Assembly: GCA_027625915.1 (NCBI GenBank)
Contig: JANTQA010000026.1
Location: 2,852,001-2,916,000 of the forward strand
DNA: 64,000 nucleotides
From: Anaeramoeba flamelloides
Taxonomy: Eukaryota; Metamonada; Anaeramoebidae
Reading direction: 5' to 3'
A model generated the notes under the pieces. That model was not told the DNA's origin. It was given only the letters and a program-made list of their open reading frames with translations, and did no database searches. Made by a program: the position numbers and the translations under genes. Of the stretch, positions 32,932 through 43,811 are shown in pieces. Within the stretch, counting starts at the first letter, position 1. Each line of letters starts with the position of its first letter.

Positions 32932-34593
32932 TTAATCAAGATTATAGAATTTTTTCAATTCTTCGACTTGTACAAGGAAAGTGGAATCTTCATTAAGTTT
33001 GAAATATTCAATTACATTCGAAAAGGCATTCAAAACTGTTTCTGGGTCATGGTCAGCTGTTAATTCAACTTTATCTGTATACAAGTATTTGATGAATATT
33101 TCCATTGCATCTATACCTAAACCTGAGAAGTCTTTAACTTGCTTTGATTCTTCTTTGATATTTTGAAACATTTCTCTAAATAGGCCACTTCGTATTTGGA
33201 GTATTAATTTGTGAACTGGGATTTCTTCAAATTCTGGTTCCTCCTCTTCTTCTTCTTCTTCTTCGCTTATGTCTTCGTCGTCGTCTTCGTCTTCGTCGTC
33301 CTTGACTAAGATGGCGAAGTCCTTTGAATCTTCATCGACATACATTTTCTTCAACATTTTTTTGATTGACAATTTCTCTGGTTCTTTAATGCCAAACCTG
33401 ATTGCAATTATTTGCAATTTTTTTTTGTCTTTAATGTCTCCTGTGTACACCCAATTCATAAAATTTTGGATTTCCTCTTTGGAGTAACCTTCCAAGATTT
33501 CTTTGATTTCTTGCGCTTCGTTGTTTAGGCGCGCTTCGATGAATTGCTTATGCACGGGGATGCCATAAATATCAAAATCGCAGAGTGTTTTGCTTTTATA
33601 GTGCTCATCGATGTCGCTATATAATGTTCCCATCGCACTAACGGGGAAGATCACAGAATTCCAAGCACCGCAAACGATTTGCCAATATTGCGACTTTTTA
33701 ATTTCGGGCAATCCGTTTTTGATTTCGCCAATGCCGTTTGGTGGGTTCGACGATCCCCACAACTTGCCATCCTTGCCTCGAAAGATTGTGTGGTGGCAAG
33801 TGAAGGACATCGCAACAATATTCTTTTCAGTGCATGCAGACCACAGCCGAGGCTCTGAGCTTGATTCGCAAAAATAGACTTGGTTGTTTTCTTCGCCCTC
33901 CATCAGAAACACATTCTTGTGGTATCCACAGGCCATGTCGATTAAAGTTTTGTTTTGGAAAATTGTCTTTGACGTGAACTCTTGCTTGTTGCCCGAGATC
34001 CCGTCACCAAAGCCGTAGAGTTTTTTGTCCTCGGTCTCATGGAAATGGCCGTACGCATAATTACCAGACCAAACCCTTGTAACCTTTTGCTCGGTGATCT
34101 TTGTGGGTACAAATTTGTTCGATCGATCACTGATACCTAATTGCATCGATCCATTGTTACCGCACCCATACAGCTCCCCGTTTTCACACAAGAAAAATGA
34201 TTGGAAAACCCCACATTGGATGTCAACAACCTTCAAGTTCTTCTCCTGGAAGAATTTAATCAGAGTTGGTGTGGTGCATGACGTTTGTTGGCTGCCGTGC
34301 CCTAGTGTGCCATTGCCCCCACTCCCGGAGGAATAGACCATCCCTTCCCTTGTTAAAACTAAATAGTGATCGTAGCCAACTGCAGCCTTCGCGCACTTTG
34401 GGAGTTTCAAATCTGTGGAGCTGTTAGCCTGTGCGTCATAGCGATAGCACTCGCCCTTACTTCCAACCAGGACAACGTTCTTGTCCCCATAGCCTCCATT
34501 AACAAATTGGACACCTTCGGGTACTTTGACTTTGGTCAAAGTGCTATTATTAGTGTCACAAGAGACTCTAAACATTTTTTGCTGTTTGCTCAT
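32932..34593 (-). CDS. RCC1-repeat / double-BTB domain protein (553 aa)
   Basis: Intronless. Residues about 25-315 form an RCC1-like beta-propeller: repeated segments ending in VVLVGSKGECYRY, YLVLTREGMVYSSGSGGNG, SFFLCENGELYGCGNNG, DKKLYGFGDG and KDGKLWGSS, each with the RCC1 pattern of a hydrophobic strand, x-G and W/Y-G. A first BTB-like half follows (about 345-400, PVHKQFIEARL...MNWVYTGD), then a second BTB (about 421-535, DSKDFAILV, PVHKLILQIRSGLF, FIKYLYTDKV). An acidic insert of about 27 residues (431-457) interrupts the second BTB before PVHK. RCC1-BTB proteins generally act as Cullin-3 adaptors or regulators of small GTPases and vesicle traffic; the partner here is unknown. The start is the first ATG (MSKQQKMFRV). 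The N-terminal half is visibly less A/T-rich than the C-terminal half. No signal peptide or membrane segment. Confidence 0.9.
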   Translation of the reverse strand: MSKQQKMFRVSCDTNNSTLTKVKVPEGVQFVNGGYGDKNVVLVGSKGECYRYDAQANSSTDLKLPKCAKAAVGYDHYLVLTREGMVYSSGSGGNGTLGHGSQQTSCTTPTLIKFFQEKNLKVVDIQCGVFQSFFLCENGELYGCGNNGSMQLGISDRSNKFVPTKITEQKVTRVWSGNYAYGHFHETEDKKLYGFGDGISGNKQEFTSKTIFQNKTLIDMACGYHKNVFLMEGEENNQVYFCESSSEPRLWSACTEKNIVAMSFTCHHTIFRGKDGKLWGSSNPPNGIGEIKNGLPEIKKSQYWQIVCGAWNSVIFPVSAMGTLYSDIDEHYKSKTLCDFDIYGIPVHKQFIEARLNNEAQEIKEILEGYSKEEIQNFMNWVYTGDIKDKKKLQIIAIRFGIKEPEKLSIKKMLKKMYVDEDSKDFAILVKDDEDEDDDEDISEEEEEEEEEPEFEEIPVHKLILQIRSGLFREMFQNIKEESKQVKDFSGLGIDAMEIFIKYLYTDKVELTADHDPETVLNAFSNVIEYFKLNEDSTFLVQVEELKKFYNLD

Positions 34594-35329
34594 TTTGCTT
34601 GGTTTATCAAAAATAAAAAAAAAGATTAAAAAAATGAAAAAAGTGAGAAAAAAATAACAAATAAAGTAAAAACAATTGTAGGCAAATTTTGGTGTTTATA
34701 CACTTGTTGAATTTGAAGTAACATATTTCCTTATTTCAAAATTCTACCTTCAAAAGAATAAGTACTTTTTGAACAAAATAATCTTATTCTCAAACTTCTG
34801 AAAAGAAAATTTTTGACACTTTCTTATTGTATTCATTTTTTTCTTGTTGATTTTTTTCTTCAAAAACAAATAATTTAATGACTCGTTTTATTAGGTATTT
34901 TGTTTTTTGAAAAGTCAAGTTCAAAAGTTCTCTTGACCAACTGTTTTATTTTCAAATTCCTTCAACATTTTTCCTTAAAATATTTCTTAAAAACTCCCTT
35001 TTAAAGTGAAAACAGTGAAATTCTTGATAAAAAAAAATCCATTGAAAGAGTTTAAAAATCTTAGATAAATTTTTACTTGGAGAATTTCTTTTTACAAAAA
35101 AAGTGGAAATTTTCACTTTTCTCGATTTTACCTTTATAAGAGACCATATTCAAAATTTGATTTTAATATTCCTTAGTTTTTGTTTCAAATCTATAAGCCC
35201 AAACTATTCGAAGTATTTTTCCGTCGACTTTTACAAGTTTGTATTTTTTTTTAATTTAGACTTGAAAATGTCTAATGGATTTGTGGAATCAAGACTCATC
35301 TGTAATTAAAGTCTGAGGGAATTGGGAGT

Positions 35330-35860
35330 AAATGATTTTAGTGATTCATTTTCTCAAATAGTTTCTGTGAAATCCATTTTTAATCTTATTACATAATTAA
35401 TTAGTACATTTTCTACTAATGATCAGGCTTAAAAATTTTCATTTTGGAGAAATTCTTTTAAACTCCCTTTTCCAATCTAAAAATTGAAAATTCAAATAAC
35501 AATACTCGGGTATTTGATAATTCATATTTCGAATCTTCCAAAATTAACTATTTTTCTAATAAATTAATTTCAAGAAGTAACCAAATAATCATCATCTTAA
35601 AAACTAAATGAACCTTTAGTTTTGTTTCCTTTTTCTAAAGCTAATGGTAACATCAATATATTTCCAAGATTTCAGAAATAATTTATCAAAAATAATCTAT
35701 TGATTCATGATTGTGTTTTTTAAAATAAATCAAAATTTTTAGAAATTAATCTACATTTCGTCACAAATTCAAAAATTTTTTTTTAAAAAATTTTTGAATT
35801 TTATAGTCTAAAAATTGATTACTCAACAATTAAATTTGTGAAGAAATAAAAATTATTTTC
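35330..35860 (-). mobile_element. Decayed LINE reverse-transcriptase fragment, copy b
   Basis: A diverged ~500-base copy of the sequence at 40200-40790, in the same orientation. Shared blocks include AATCTACATTTCG(T/C)CACAAA, TCCAAATAACA-type runs, and TTTTCATTTTxGA followed by CCTTTTCCAAxTCTAAAAAT. Its identity as reverse-transcriptase-derived rests on the relation through copy c to 54950-55060. A perfect AATTCAAAAATTTTTT palindrome lies at about 35766-35800 inside it. No intact frame. Confidence 0.42.
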
Positions 35861-36289
35861 CAAAATTTTATGAGTTTTTTTACTAATAGACTTGATTATA
35901 TTTAATTGATTTTATCAAAACTCCATTTAATAACCATTGGTCCATTAAAAATCTAATTTTGAAAAGATTTATTTTTATAAATTAAAATTATCTATTTTAA
36001 CAAAAAAATAACTTTTTTAATATACAATTCGTCACACTAGAAATATTTATTTTTAGTCTAAAAATAAAATAAAAAAAAAGTAAAATAAAAATAAAAAAAT
36101 TGACCCATTTATTAAAAAATTTAATTTACTTTTATGTACCCTTTTTAATCAAAATTTTCTTAAATACGTTTGAAACAATGAAAAACTAATGCGATTTAAA
36201 CCCAATATTAAATTATTTTAATTTTAAACTTCTCTGTGTTATATGTTAACATCTTAAGAAGCATCAGTTGTTCCAAAGCAACCGTGGAA

Positions 36290-37462
36290 TATTTTCAATA
36301 TCAAAATTTGATGTTGATATAGATTTTTAAAAAGTTGAATATTAGAATAAGAAAGTTCATATTGGAAATATTTTTTGTTAAATATGTTGAAATGAAAAAT
36401 AATCTTATAATGTGATCAAAAAAAAAATCATTTTTTAGGACTAAATTTTTTAAGGGGGTTTCAACAATCTTTCGATGTTTAGAGTCATTTTGGGTTCTGA
36501 AATTTTATTATAAACTGATAAATTGCAATTTATATTTGGAAAATTTTACTTGATTTTCCTTTGAGAAATTATTCTGATCAAGCTTTGAATTAAGCATTTT
36601 ATGTGGTCAAGTGTTAAGGAACTCTGCAAAATTAGTTGTTCTTCAAAATTTTCTTTGTACTGGACTGTTTGATAAGAAACAGTTCAAAAATTTATCAAAA
36701 ATGGAAATTAACCTAAAAAATTTTTTGAAATTTATGAGAATTTATTAGTATTTCATAAAAAAATCTTGAATATTGGCTCATTTAGGAAATATTTTTTTAA
36801 ACCGAGTTTTATACATCCCATATTCAACTTTTTAAATTTCTAAATCAACACTAAAATTTTATATTTTAAAAAATCCTTGATGGAATTGGATTACTTGTAA
36901 GTATTCAAGCTCTGATAAAAAATCACAGTTTCCTAAAAATAAAAACTGTGATTAAAAATAAAATACATGTTTATTTTTCTTCTTGTTTAGATCGAAAAGT
37001 TAATTTGCCATCTCTTAGTATACCCAATTTTAATTCAATTTTGAAACTAAATACCTTCATTTTTGCACTAAATCTTGCAGTTTTTCCCAGATTAAAGTTA
37101 AATAATTTCAATATCAAATTTTAATATTTATATAGATTTTTAAAAAGTTGAATATGGGATATATAAAACTCAAATTAAAAAAAAATTTCCTAAATGATCT
37201 AATATTCAAGATTTTTTTCTGATATATATATATAATAAATTTTCAGAACCCAACATGACTCTAAATATCTAAAGTTTTTCAATTTGGTTTAAAATAAACA
37301 AAGAATTTACTTTTAAAAAAATCAATTTTTATTTGATAACACCCTAGAAGATTATTTTTCATTTCAACAATTTATCAAAAAATATTTCCAATATGAGCTT
37401 TCTTATTCTTATATTCAACTTTTTAACAATCATTTTCAACATCAAAATTTGATGTTGTAAAA
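36290..37462. repeat. Long complex inverted repeat (~1.2 kb foldback)
   Basis: The order is A, B', centre, B, A'. A (about 36290-36410) has ATCAAAATTTGATGTTGA, AAAAAGTTGAATAT, AGAATAAGAAAG, TCATATTGGAAATATTTTTT and GAAATGAAAAATAATCTT; its inverse A' is at about 37345-37462. B (about 37100-37230) has AAAAAGTTGAATATGGGAT, TATAAAACTC and CCTAAATGATCTAATATTCA; its inverse B' is at about 36740-36850. Both pairs also share the AAAAAGTTGAATAT motif, so A and B are probably related to each other, suggesting an inner element plus an outer one, or a duplicated arm. No coding capacity was seen. Confidence 0.65.
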
Positions 37463-39012
37463 ATTCCATTTTAGTCTTAGAACAATTGTATTTTAGGTAT
37501 TCAATTTGTCAAAATTTTTGAAATTATATATAAATTTTAAATAAATATATCTTTTTTTTTTTTAGAAGTAAAAAACCTATTTGATCCTTCATTTTGAGAT
37601 TTTTTTTTATAAATAATGAACCTTTAAAAAATCACTATCGTATTTACACATTGTTTATTTTCGGTTTCCTTAATCAGTTAAAGTCTATGGGCTTCTAGAA
37701 AGAAGAAAAAAAAAAAAAACGATTTATTTTGAACACGTGTTAAAAACGTCCCCAGCATTTATAATTTTGACAACTGAAGTGGGAAATAATCCTTGTTTAA
37801 GGGAGTAGCCACAGTAAAGGAAAAATTTCCACTTTTTTGCAATTTCGAAGAGAATCATAAAATAATATTTTTTACCTTATTTAACTCTTGGGTTTTTATT
37901 ATTTAAAGTGCTTCTTCCATTTTATTTTATAAAATTTTTTTTCAAAGTCTAAAAGAAATTGCCATTATAGAATGTTGAGTTGAATTGCTTAAAATAGTGT
38001 TTCGAATGTTGAGTGACTTATCTTTTATCCTTATCTCGACCTTCTATTCTGGCATTTAATTTTTTCATTTATTATTTTTTCATCATTTTTGAATTATTTT
38101 TTTCATTACAACAAAAGAACTAAGATAGATTTTTTTATCAGTGACATCTGGGATAAATTGATTTTTTTTTCAAAAATAATAACACAATATTACAATCGTT
38201 AAAACCACACAAGAAAATAAAAATGGGATTTTAATAGCTAGAAGGATTCCTATAAAATAATAATTATCCCAAAACATATCTAGCTAGGGTTTTAAATACC
38301 TGGGTTTAGTGGAAATCGAGAAGTGAATATGATTATAGTTTATCAAATTTTAAAACCACAAAATAGCTATAAGTTTTAATCTAAGAACCCAAAATTAGCT
38401 TCCCCCCCCAAAAAAAAAAAAACAATTTAAATAAAAAAAAATAAAAATCTAACCAATTTAATCAATTCTTTTCTCTTTTTTTTTTTGTTGTTTAACATTA
38501 CTAAATAAAAAATTATCAAATAATTTTTAAAAAAAAATTTTTAGAGAATCTACGATCACACTCCACTAAAATAAAATACTCTTTTCTCAGCTTTCTCAAA
38601 TTTTTATCGTGTCTTATGGTGTAGTTACCCCCTTAAGTTGTTCGTCCACAGTCTTGTAATCTCTTTTTTTTTAACAAAATTATTATATTGGCAATTTTTA
38701 CTCTTCCATAATTAAAAAAAAATTTTGAAAAATTCAAAAAAAAAATAAAAATAAATTGTTATATCCTTTATTTCTTGCTATGATTAATTTTAAGAAAATG
38801 AGGTGAGAACGTAGTAAGGAAATTCCAAAGAACAAATCAGGATCAGATGGAAAGGTGTTGTCTCCATAATTGTTGTAATTAGTGATTTGAATTTCAAATT
38901 ACAAAAACAAATCAAAAAAATTGCAAATCAAACAAGCCAAGATTTCAGTTTGGATAAATTTTTTTGTTCAAGTTGTAGATCTTGTTTTGAATTCCAATTG
39001 AACTTGACTAAA

Positions 39013-39531
39013 TTAATTTTCAAATTCTTCTTCATCTTTTAAACCTTTCACAAATTCTTCAAAATTAGCGGCAACAAAAGTCTTTTTATAATTATATTCT
39101 TGATCGATGTGAACAACCTCTGGTTCTCCGTTTTTACCACATTTTGAGTAATCCAAACAGACCATGTCATGGCCACCAGAAGGGCAATCACAAATATAAA
39201 TGCCAATAGCTGGATACCGCCATTCTTCGATCCAAAATTGACTTCCCATACTACCACAAAGCGAATCAGATTCTTCGAATCCGATCCCAAAAATACTTTC
39301 AATTGCAATATGGTTATCAGCCCAAGACGTTCTTGTGCTTGTTGCGTGTGCTCCCTTTTGCACAGAGCCACCATTTTTTATTTTCATCAATTCAATATAG
39401 GACTTTGGTAGTTTATACCCCAATTCCTTTTCCACTTTTTGAATCAACTCTTCCGTAACTTCTTCTTGTGAAGTTTCTTCTGTGGAAGAACTCTCAGACC
39501 AAAAATTTGTAAAATCAAAATCTTTAAACAT
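39013..39531 (-). CDS. SUKH (SMI1/KNR4) family protein of bacterial type (172 aa)
   Basis: The whole length after an acidic N-terminus fits a single SUKH-1 domain. Landmarks are FDFTNFW near 5-11, ELIQKVEKELGYKLPKSYIE (about 28-47), LMKIKNGG (48-55), TSWADNHIAIESIFGIG (about 68-84), EEWRYPAIGIYICDCPSGGH (about 102-121), LDYSKCGKNGEPEVVHIDQE (about 126-145), and a final NFEEFVKGL. These blocks are those of bacterial SMI1/KNR4 proteins such as the YobK group, which include immunity proteins of polymorphic-toxin systems; eukaryotic relatives include fungal Smi1/Knr4, a cell-wall regulator. The strong match to the bacterial consensus (from memory) and the lack of introns suggest lateral gain, though codon use is now AT-rich like the host. 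No toxin gene is adjacent. The ATG is the first in frame and no signal peptide is visible. Confidence 0.88.
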   Translation of the reverse strand: MFKDFDFTNFWSESSSTEETSQEEVTEELIQKVEKELGYKLPKSYIELMKIKNGGSVQKGAHATSTRTSWADNHIAIESIFGIGFEESDSLCGSMGSQFWIEEWRYPAIGIYICDCPSGGHDMVCLDYSKCGKNGEPEVVHIDQEYNYKKTFVAANFEEFVKGLKDEEEFEN

Positions 39532-40199
39532 TTTGCAACCAGTAATAATTTATTTTTAAAGGTGAAAGGAGAAAAAATAAGTTTAATCTTGTGTTTATGT
39601 TATTAAAATAAAAATTCCAACAGTCTCACTGGATTTTACGAATGGTTCTGGATCTAATTTGAGAAAGTCACATTTTGTTTTTTATTTGAATAACGAATAT
39701 ATTTTAATTATTTTGGAAAATCAATCATTGAGTCTGTATGAATAACTGTTACTTTTAATTTACATTTTGACCTTGATTGAGAAAGTTTATTCGAAATTTT
39801 ATTCATTTTTTTTTCAACAGAGATTTCAACCAAATTTACTAGTTTTTTTCCAATTTAATAGGTTTGTGGTAGATTTTATTTTTAATTTTTTTAACGTATC
39901 TATTTTGACTTAACTTTGCATTTCCCATTAAAAATTGAAAAGTTATTTTTCCAACTTTTTTTTGATTGACAAAAGGTGTAAAAACAAAGATTTTCTAAAA
40001 AATCTCTAAGAAATGATAACCATATTTTTAATGAATTCAATCAAGAATTTTAAATGTTGATCTTTGAGATAAAATATTATTTTACACTCATAACTTTGAT
40101 CTCCAAAATTTTTATTTTCTTTCCTTTTTAAAACGGAACCAAAATTAATTAAGAAAATAATCATTAAGAGATTAGCATCTTCATCGAGATTTTTTCAGA

Positions 40200-40790
40200 A
40201 TCAAAGTATGTTATAATTGGGTGTAATTGGTATTAGTGAAACATGATTCACTAAACTCTGTAAAAAATCTCTTATAAATCTTGTTGAAAAATGAATTACT
40301 GGATTTTTTACTAAGGATCACAATTAAAAAATTTTCATTTTTGATAAAATTTTTTTCTTAATTCCTTTTCCAAATCTAAAAATAGAAACTCCAAATAACA
40401 GTGCTCAAATAGTTAATAATTCTTCTTAAGAAACCCCAAAAGTAATCATTTTTTTAATGTTTTCATTAAAACGTGTAACTCGAAAAAATCAACATAAAAG
40501 CACTAAGACTTGTTAGTTTTATTTGTCTTTTGATAAAGCTACTTTTAGCATCAATATTTTTGCATGATGAGAGAAATAATTTGTCAAAACAATTTATTGG
40601 TTAATTATTTAATTTTTAAAAAAAAACGAATTTTTTAGTAACTAATCTACATTTCGCCACAAATTTAAGAAAGGTATTTTGTGACTTTGTAGTCTGAATA
40701 TTGATAATTCAATCATTAAATTTGGGGCGAAATGCAGATTTTATTCTGAAATTGTTGGGTTTTTTACTAATAAATGTATCATTTTTAATT
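40200..40790 (-). mobile_element. Decayed LINE reverse-transcriptase fragment, copy c
   Basis: Read on the minus strand, the segment near 40650-40720 gives INIQT followed by FLKFVAKCRLVTKKF, which parallels the segment before the GVYQG box at 54950-55060 (KFTLKPRLVSKKL). Downstream it follows the 25090-25590 copy block by block. The frame is interrupted repeatedly. Relation to a non-LTR reverse transcriptase is by this homology chain; the catalytic box itself is not preserved here. Confidence 0.45.
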
Positions 40791-42251
40791 GATGAGATCC
40801 ACAAATTTTACTACTTGACTAATCGATTTTTTAGAGACATTTAAAGCATGTAGAACTAATATTGTTAACACCGGATAAAAATATACTTTAATCTTAGACT
40901 TCTCTTTGGTAGACTAAAATCCCTTAACGTCATTTTTTTGAGTAAATTGTAATTTAAAAATCAATTTATCTATATATTTGTTGAGTTTTTAATTTGAAAA
41001 TTAGTAATTTTTGTTTCCAATTACTTTAGAAGAAAATTCAATTGACAAAGCGAAATCAAGATATCATATTACCACCTGGTACCAAAATATAGTTCATTAA
41101 AATTTAAAAAGTAAGTTTACTATTAAGTTCTTAAAATTTCATTTGATCTTAAATAAAACAATTGTTTTCTTTTTTTATTATCAAAAAAGTGTAAATTACA
41201 CCCCAGTTGATCTTTTATTTAAATGAACTTTACAAAAATTAAAGCGAAAAACTAAAATATTATAATTATAAATTAAAGAAAAAAATCTTAAACTCCTAAA
41301 AAATATAATTAATTCATTAAGATGAAGTTCACTCTTTTTTTTTTACTTTCGAAATATAAATCTATCTTCTTCAGAGGAAGAAAACAAAAATAAACAAGTT
41401 ATCAATAGTTTCTATTATTACTTTATGTTGATATTACAAACATGAAATACAATCTTTATTTGTAAGTTTATTTATTATCCACAGCTGCAAAAATAATAAC
41501 TGCAAACTCGACCGTATCTGTATTTTAGAGCTGAAACAGATCCACCATTTTCTAAATAAAAAATATGCACACTTTATCAATTGAAACCCTCATAAAAAAG
41601 TTATGAATATAGAAATCGTTTCTTAAGGATCTATTTTTAACAAACAAAACCTTTAAAAATTTCTAACCAAATATAACCCCACCCCTCAAAAAATGGTCAA
41701 TTTTAGAAAAAATTTTTCGATCAAAAAATTATTAAAAGTTCAAAAATTATCTAAAAAATTTAAACAAATTCCATCCATAATGTAAAATTTACTAAAAATA
41801 TCGATGAATAAACATTCAAAATTTCTTGATTTTTTTTACTGGATAGTGAATTAGACTATTAATTAGAATAAAATGAATTAAAAAAGGTATTATTTTAATG
41901 TGAAGTAAAGGTTTTTTATCATAAAAATATCATTATTAGCCACCACAGTAACATCTATTCAAGTAATTAATAACCCACTTTTCTTGGATAACTTTTTTAC
42001 ACCATATTTCATCTAAAGATATATGTGAAGTAAATAAGGAATTTTGGTTTTTTTATTACAACCAAAGTAACTTTAACACCCACCCAAGTACCTGAATGGT
42101 AATTAATAATCAAAATATGATACATAAAAACTAAAAACACACAACAAGGATTGAAAATAATCATAAACCAATTCTTTTTTTTTTTAAAATCAAAACAAAT
42201 AAATAAATAAATAAAAGATCATAACCTTTATTTCAAGTTTTTTAAATTATC

Positions 42252-42457
42252 TATACAACAAGTTCCACTTTTAAGACATGAAATTTCAAGGAAAATTTCG
42301 GCACTAAAAAATTTCCAATAAAAGCACATTAAATTTCTAATGTTTTAATTTACAAATTATTTTACTAAATTCTGAATTTTGTGCTGTAATTTGAAATTTT
42401 TATTGGGCTTTAAATTTCTTTGAATTTCTGCCCCTTAAAAGCAAAACAGGCAGTAAA
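42252..42457. repeat. Foldback MITE copy 3, CAGT/TA-ended family (diverged)
   Basis: The left end has AGTTCCACTTTTAAGACATG; the right end has CCCCTTAAAAGCAAAACAGG then CAGTAAA. The centre again contains AAATTATTTTACTAAATTCT followed by TGAATTTTGTGCTGTAATTT. Arm pairing is weaker than in copies 1, 2 and 5, suggesting an older insertion. Confidence 0.65.
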
Positions 42458-43811
42458 TACAAAAAAAAATTCATTACTATAATGCTTAAAATGATTAATA
42501 TCCAATATATTTGTCAATGATTATTTTTTTTTCTTTGTATATTTTTTTTTCATTTTCACTCAGGTTTCCAAAAAAAAAAAAATGTCTCATAACCCATCTA
42601 GAATATTTACCCGGATTTAATATTCGTAAATGTAAAAAAAAAAATAAATCTTTTTATTGGTTTATTTTTTTACTTTTTATTTTGTGATTAATTTTTTGTT
42701 TTTGGAAAAACTCAGCAATAGAAATTTAACATAATTTTAAACTTTTTTATTTATAATTTTTTTGTTATTGTTTTTTAATTTAGAAAAAAAAAAACAAAAA
42801 ATTCAATTTAAAAATAAAATCGATACCTTAACACCCAAAATAAAAAATAACAAAGAAAATACTATGTTTTCGTATAAATTTTGGTATTCCAAGATACAAA
42901 AAAAAAAAAAAAAGAACAATCTAAAAAATAACCAGAGAAAATTTTCAATTAATTGTATCTAAAAACTTTTATTTGATTGTTTACTATTATATTCCTTTTT
43001 TTTTTTCAAATTTTGACAATTTTTGGTGATAATCTTTCTCTTTTCTAAATTTAAAAAACTCACAAATAAATACCAACAAAAGAAATTTCATTTATTATTT
43101 CACATTTGTTTTTTTTATCTTTTTTTCTATTTTTTTTAGAAAAATATTTTTTTTAAGAAATTTTATTTTGTCCCAAGATCTATAGTTGATATAGTGTTAA
43201 AAAAAGTGTGATTAAAAGTTTATTGAATGCATGGGAATAATTTTAGAATATTCATATTGATTTCTTTTGGAATTTTATTTTTGGTCTTCAATTGAAGATC
43301 AAAATGAACATTCTTGTTTTTTTCAAATACCAACCTTTAGAATTTGAGTTTTTTAATTATCAAGAAAATATATAAATTTGTTAGATTAATTTCATTTGAA
43401 TATCAACTTTTCTTTGATGTTTATTATTCTACGAATTTTTTCAAAGGTCAAATATAAAAAATAATTGAAATTTAGAAAATTTTGCTTAGTCCCTTTACAA
43501 AAAGAAAATTTACATTCTGAATACCTTAAAAAAAAAAAAAAATTCAATTTTTAAAGGTTTCGTACCTTAAAGGAATATATTTTTCAAAAAGAATACAAAA
43601 AAAGAAAATTTTTGAAAATTAAAAAAAATATTTAATAAATGATAGTTTTCAATATGAAATCTCTTTAAGAAGATCTGACATATAAAGATGCTAAATTATA
43701 TTATATTAATTAAAATATTAATAAAAATTCATAAATAGAAAAAAGAAAAAAGAAAAAAGAAAATAGAAAATAGAAATGAAAAGCATAAAGAAAAACATTT
43801 GATGGAATTGC

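Larger units (their letters stand above)
34594..39012. other. 4.4-kb intergenic region with LINE fragment and long inverted repeat
   Basis: No gene is supported. About 34980-35140 is an inverted copy of the repeat found at both window ends. About 35330-35860 is a LINE fragment, and 36290-37462 a complex foldback; both are listed separately. The open frame at 35103-35309 overlaps the repeat and is Phe/Ser-rich; it is not accepted. 37463-39012 holds A/T-rich sequence with T and A homopolymers and nothing recognisable. Confidence 0.6.
39532..43811. other. 4.3-kb intergenic region
   Basis: No gene is supported. It holds a LINE fragment (about 40200-40790) and a CAGT-ended MITE copy (42252-42457). 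The open frame at 42762-42962 is Lys/Asn-rich low complexity and is rejected. A purine tract of AAAAAG/AAAATAG units at about 43739-43775 lies just beyond the 3' end of the F-box/WD40 gene. Confidence 0.6.
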
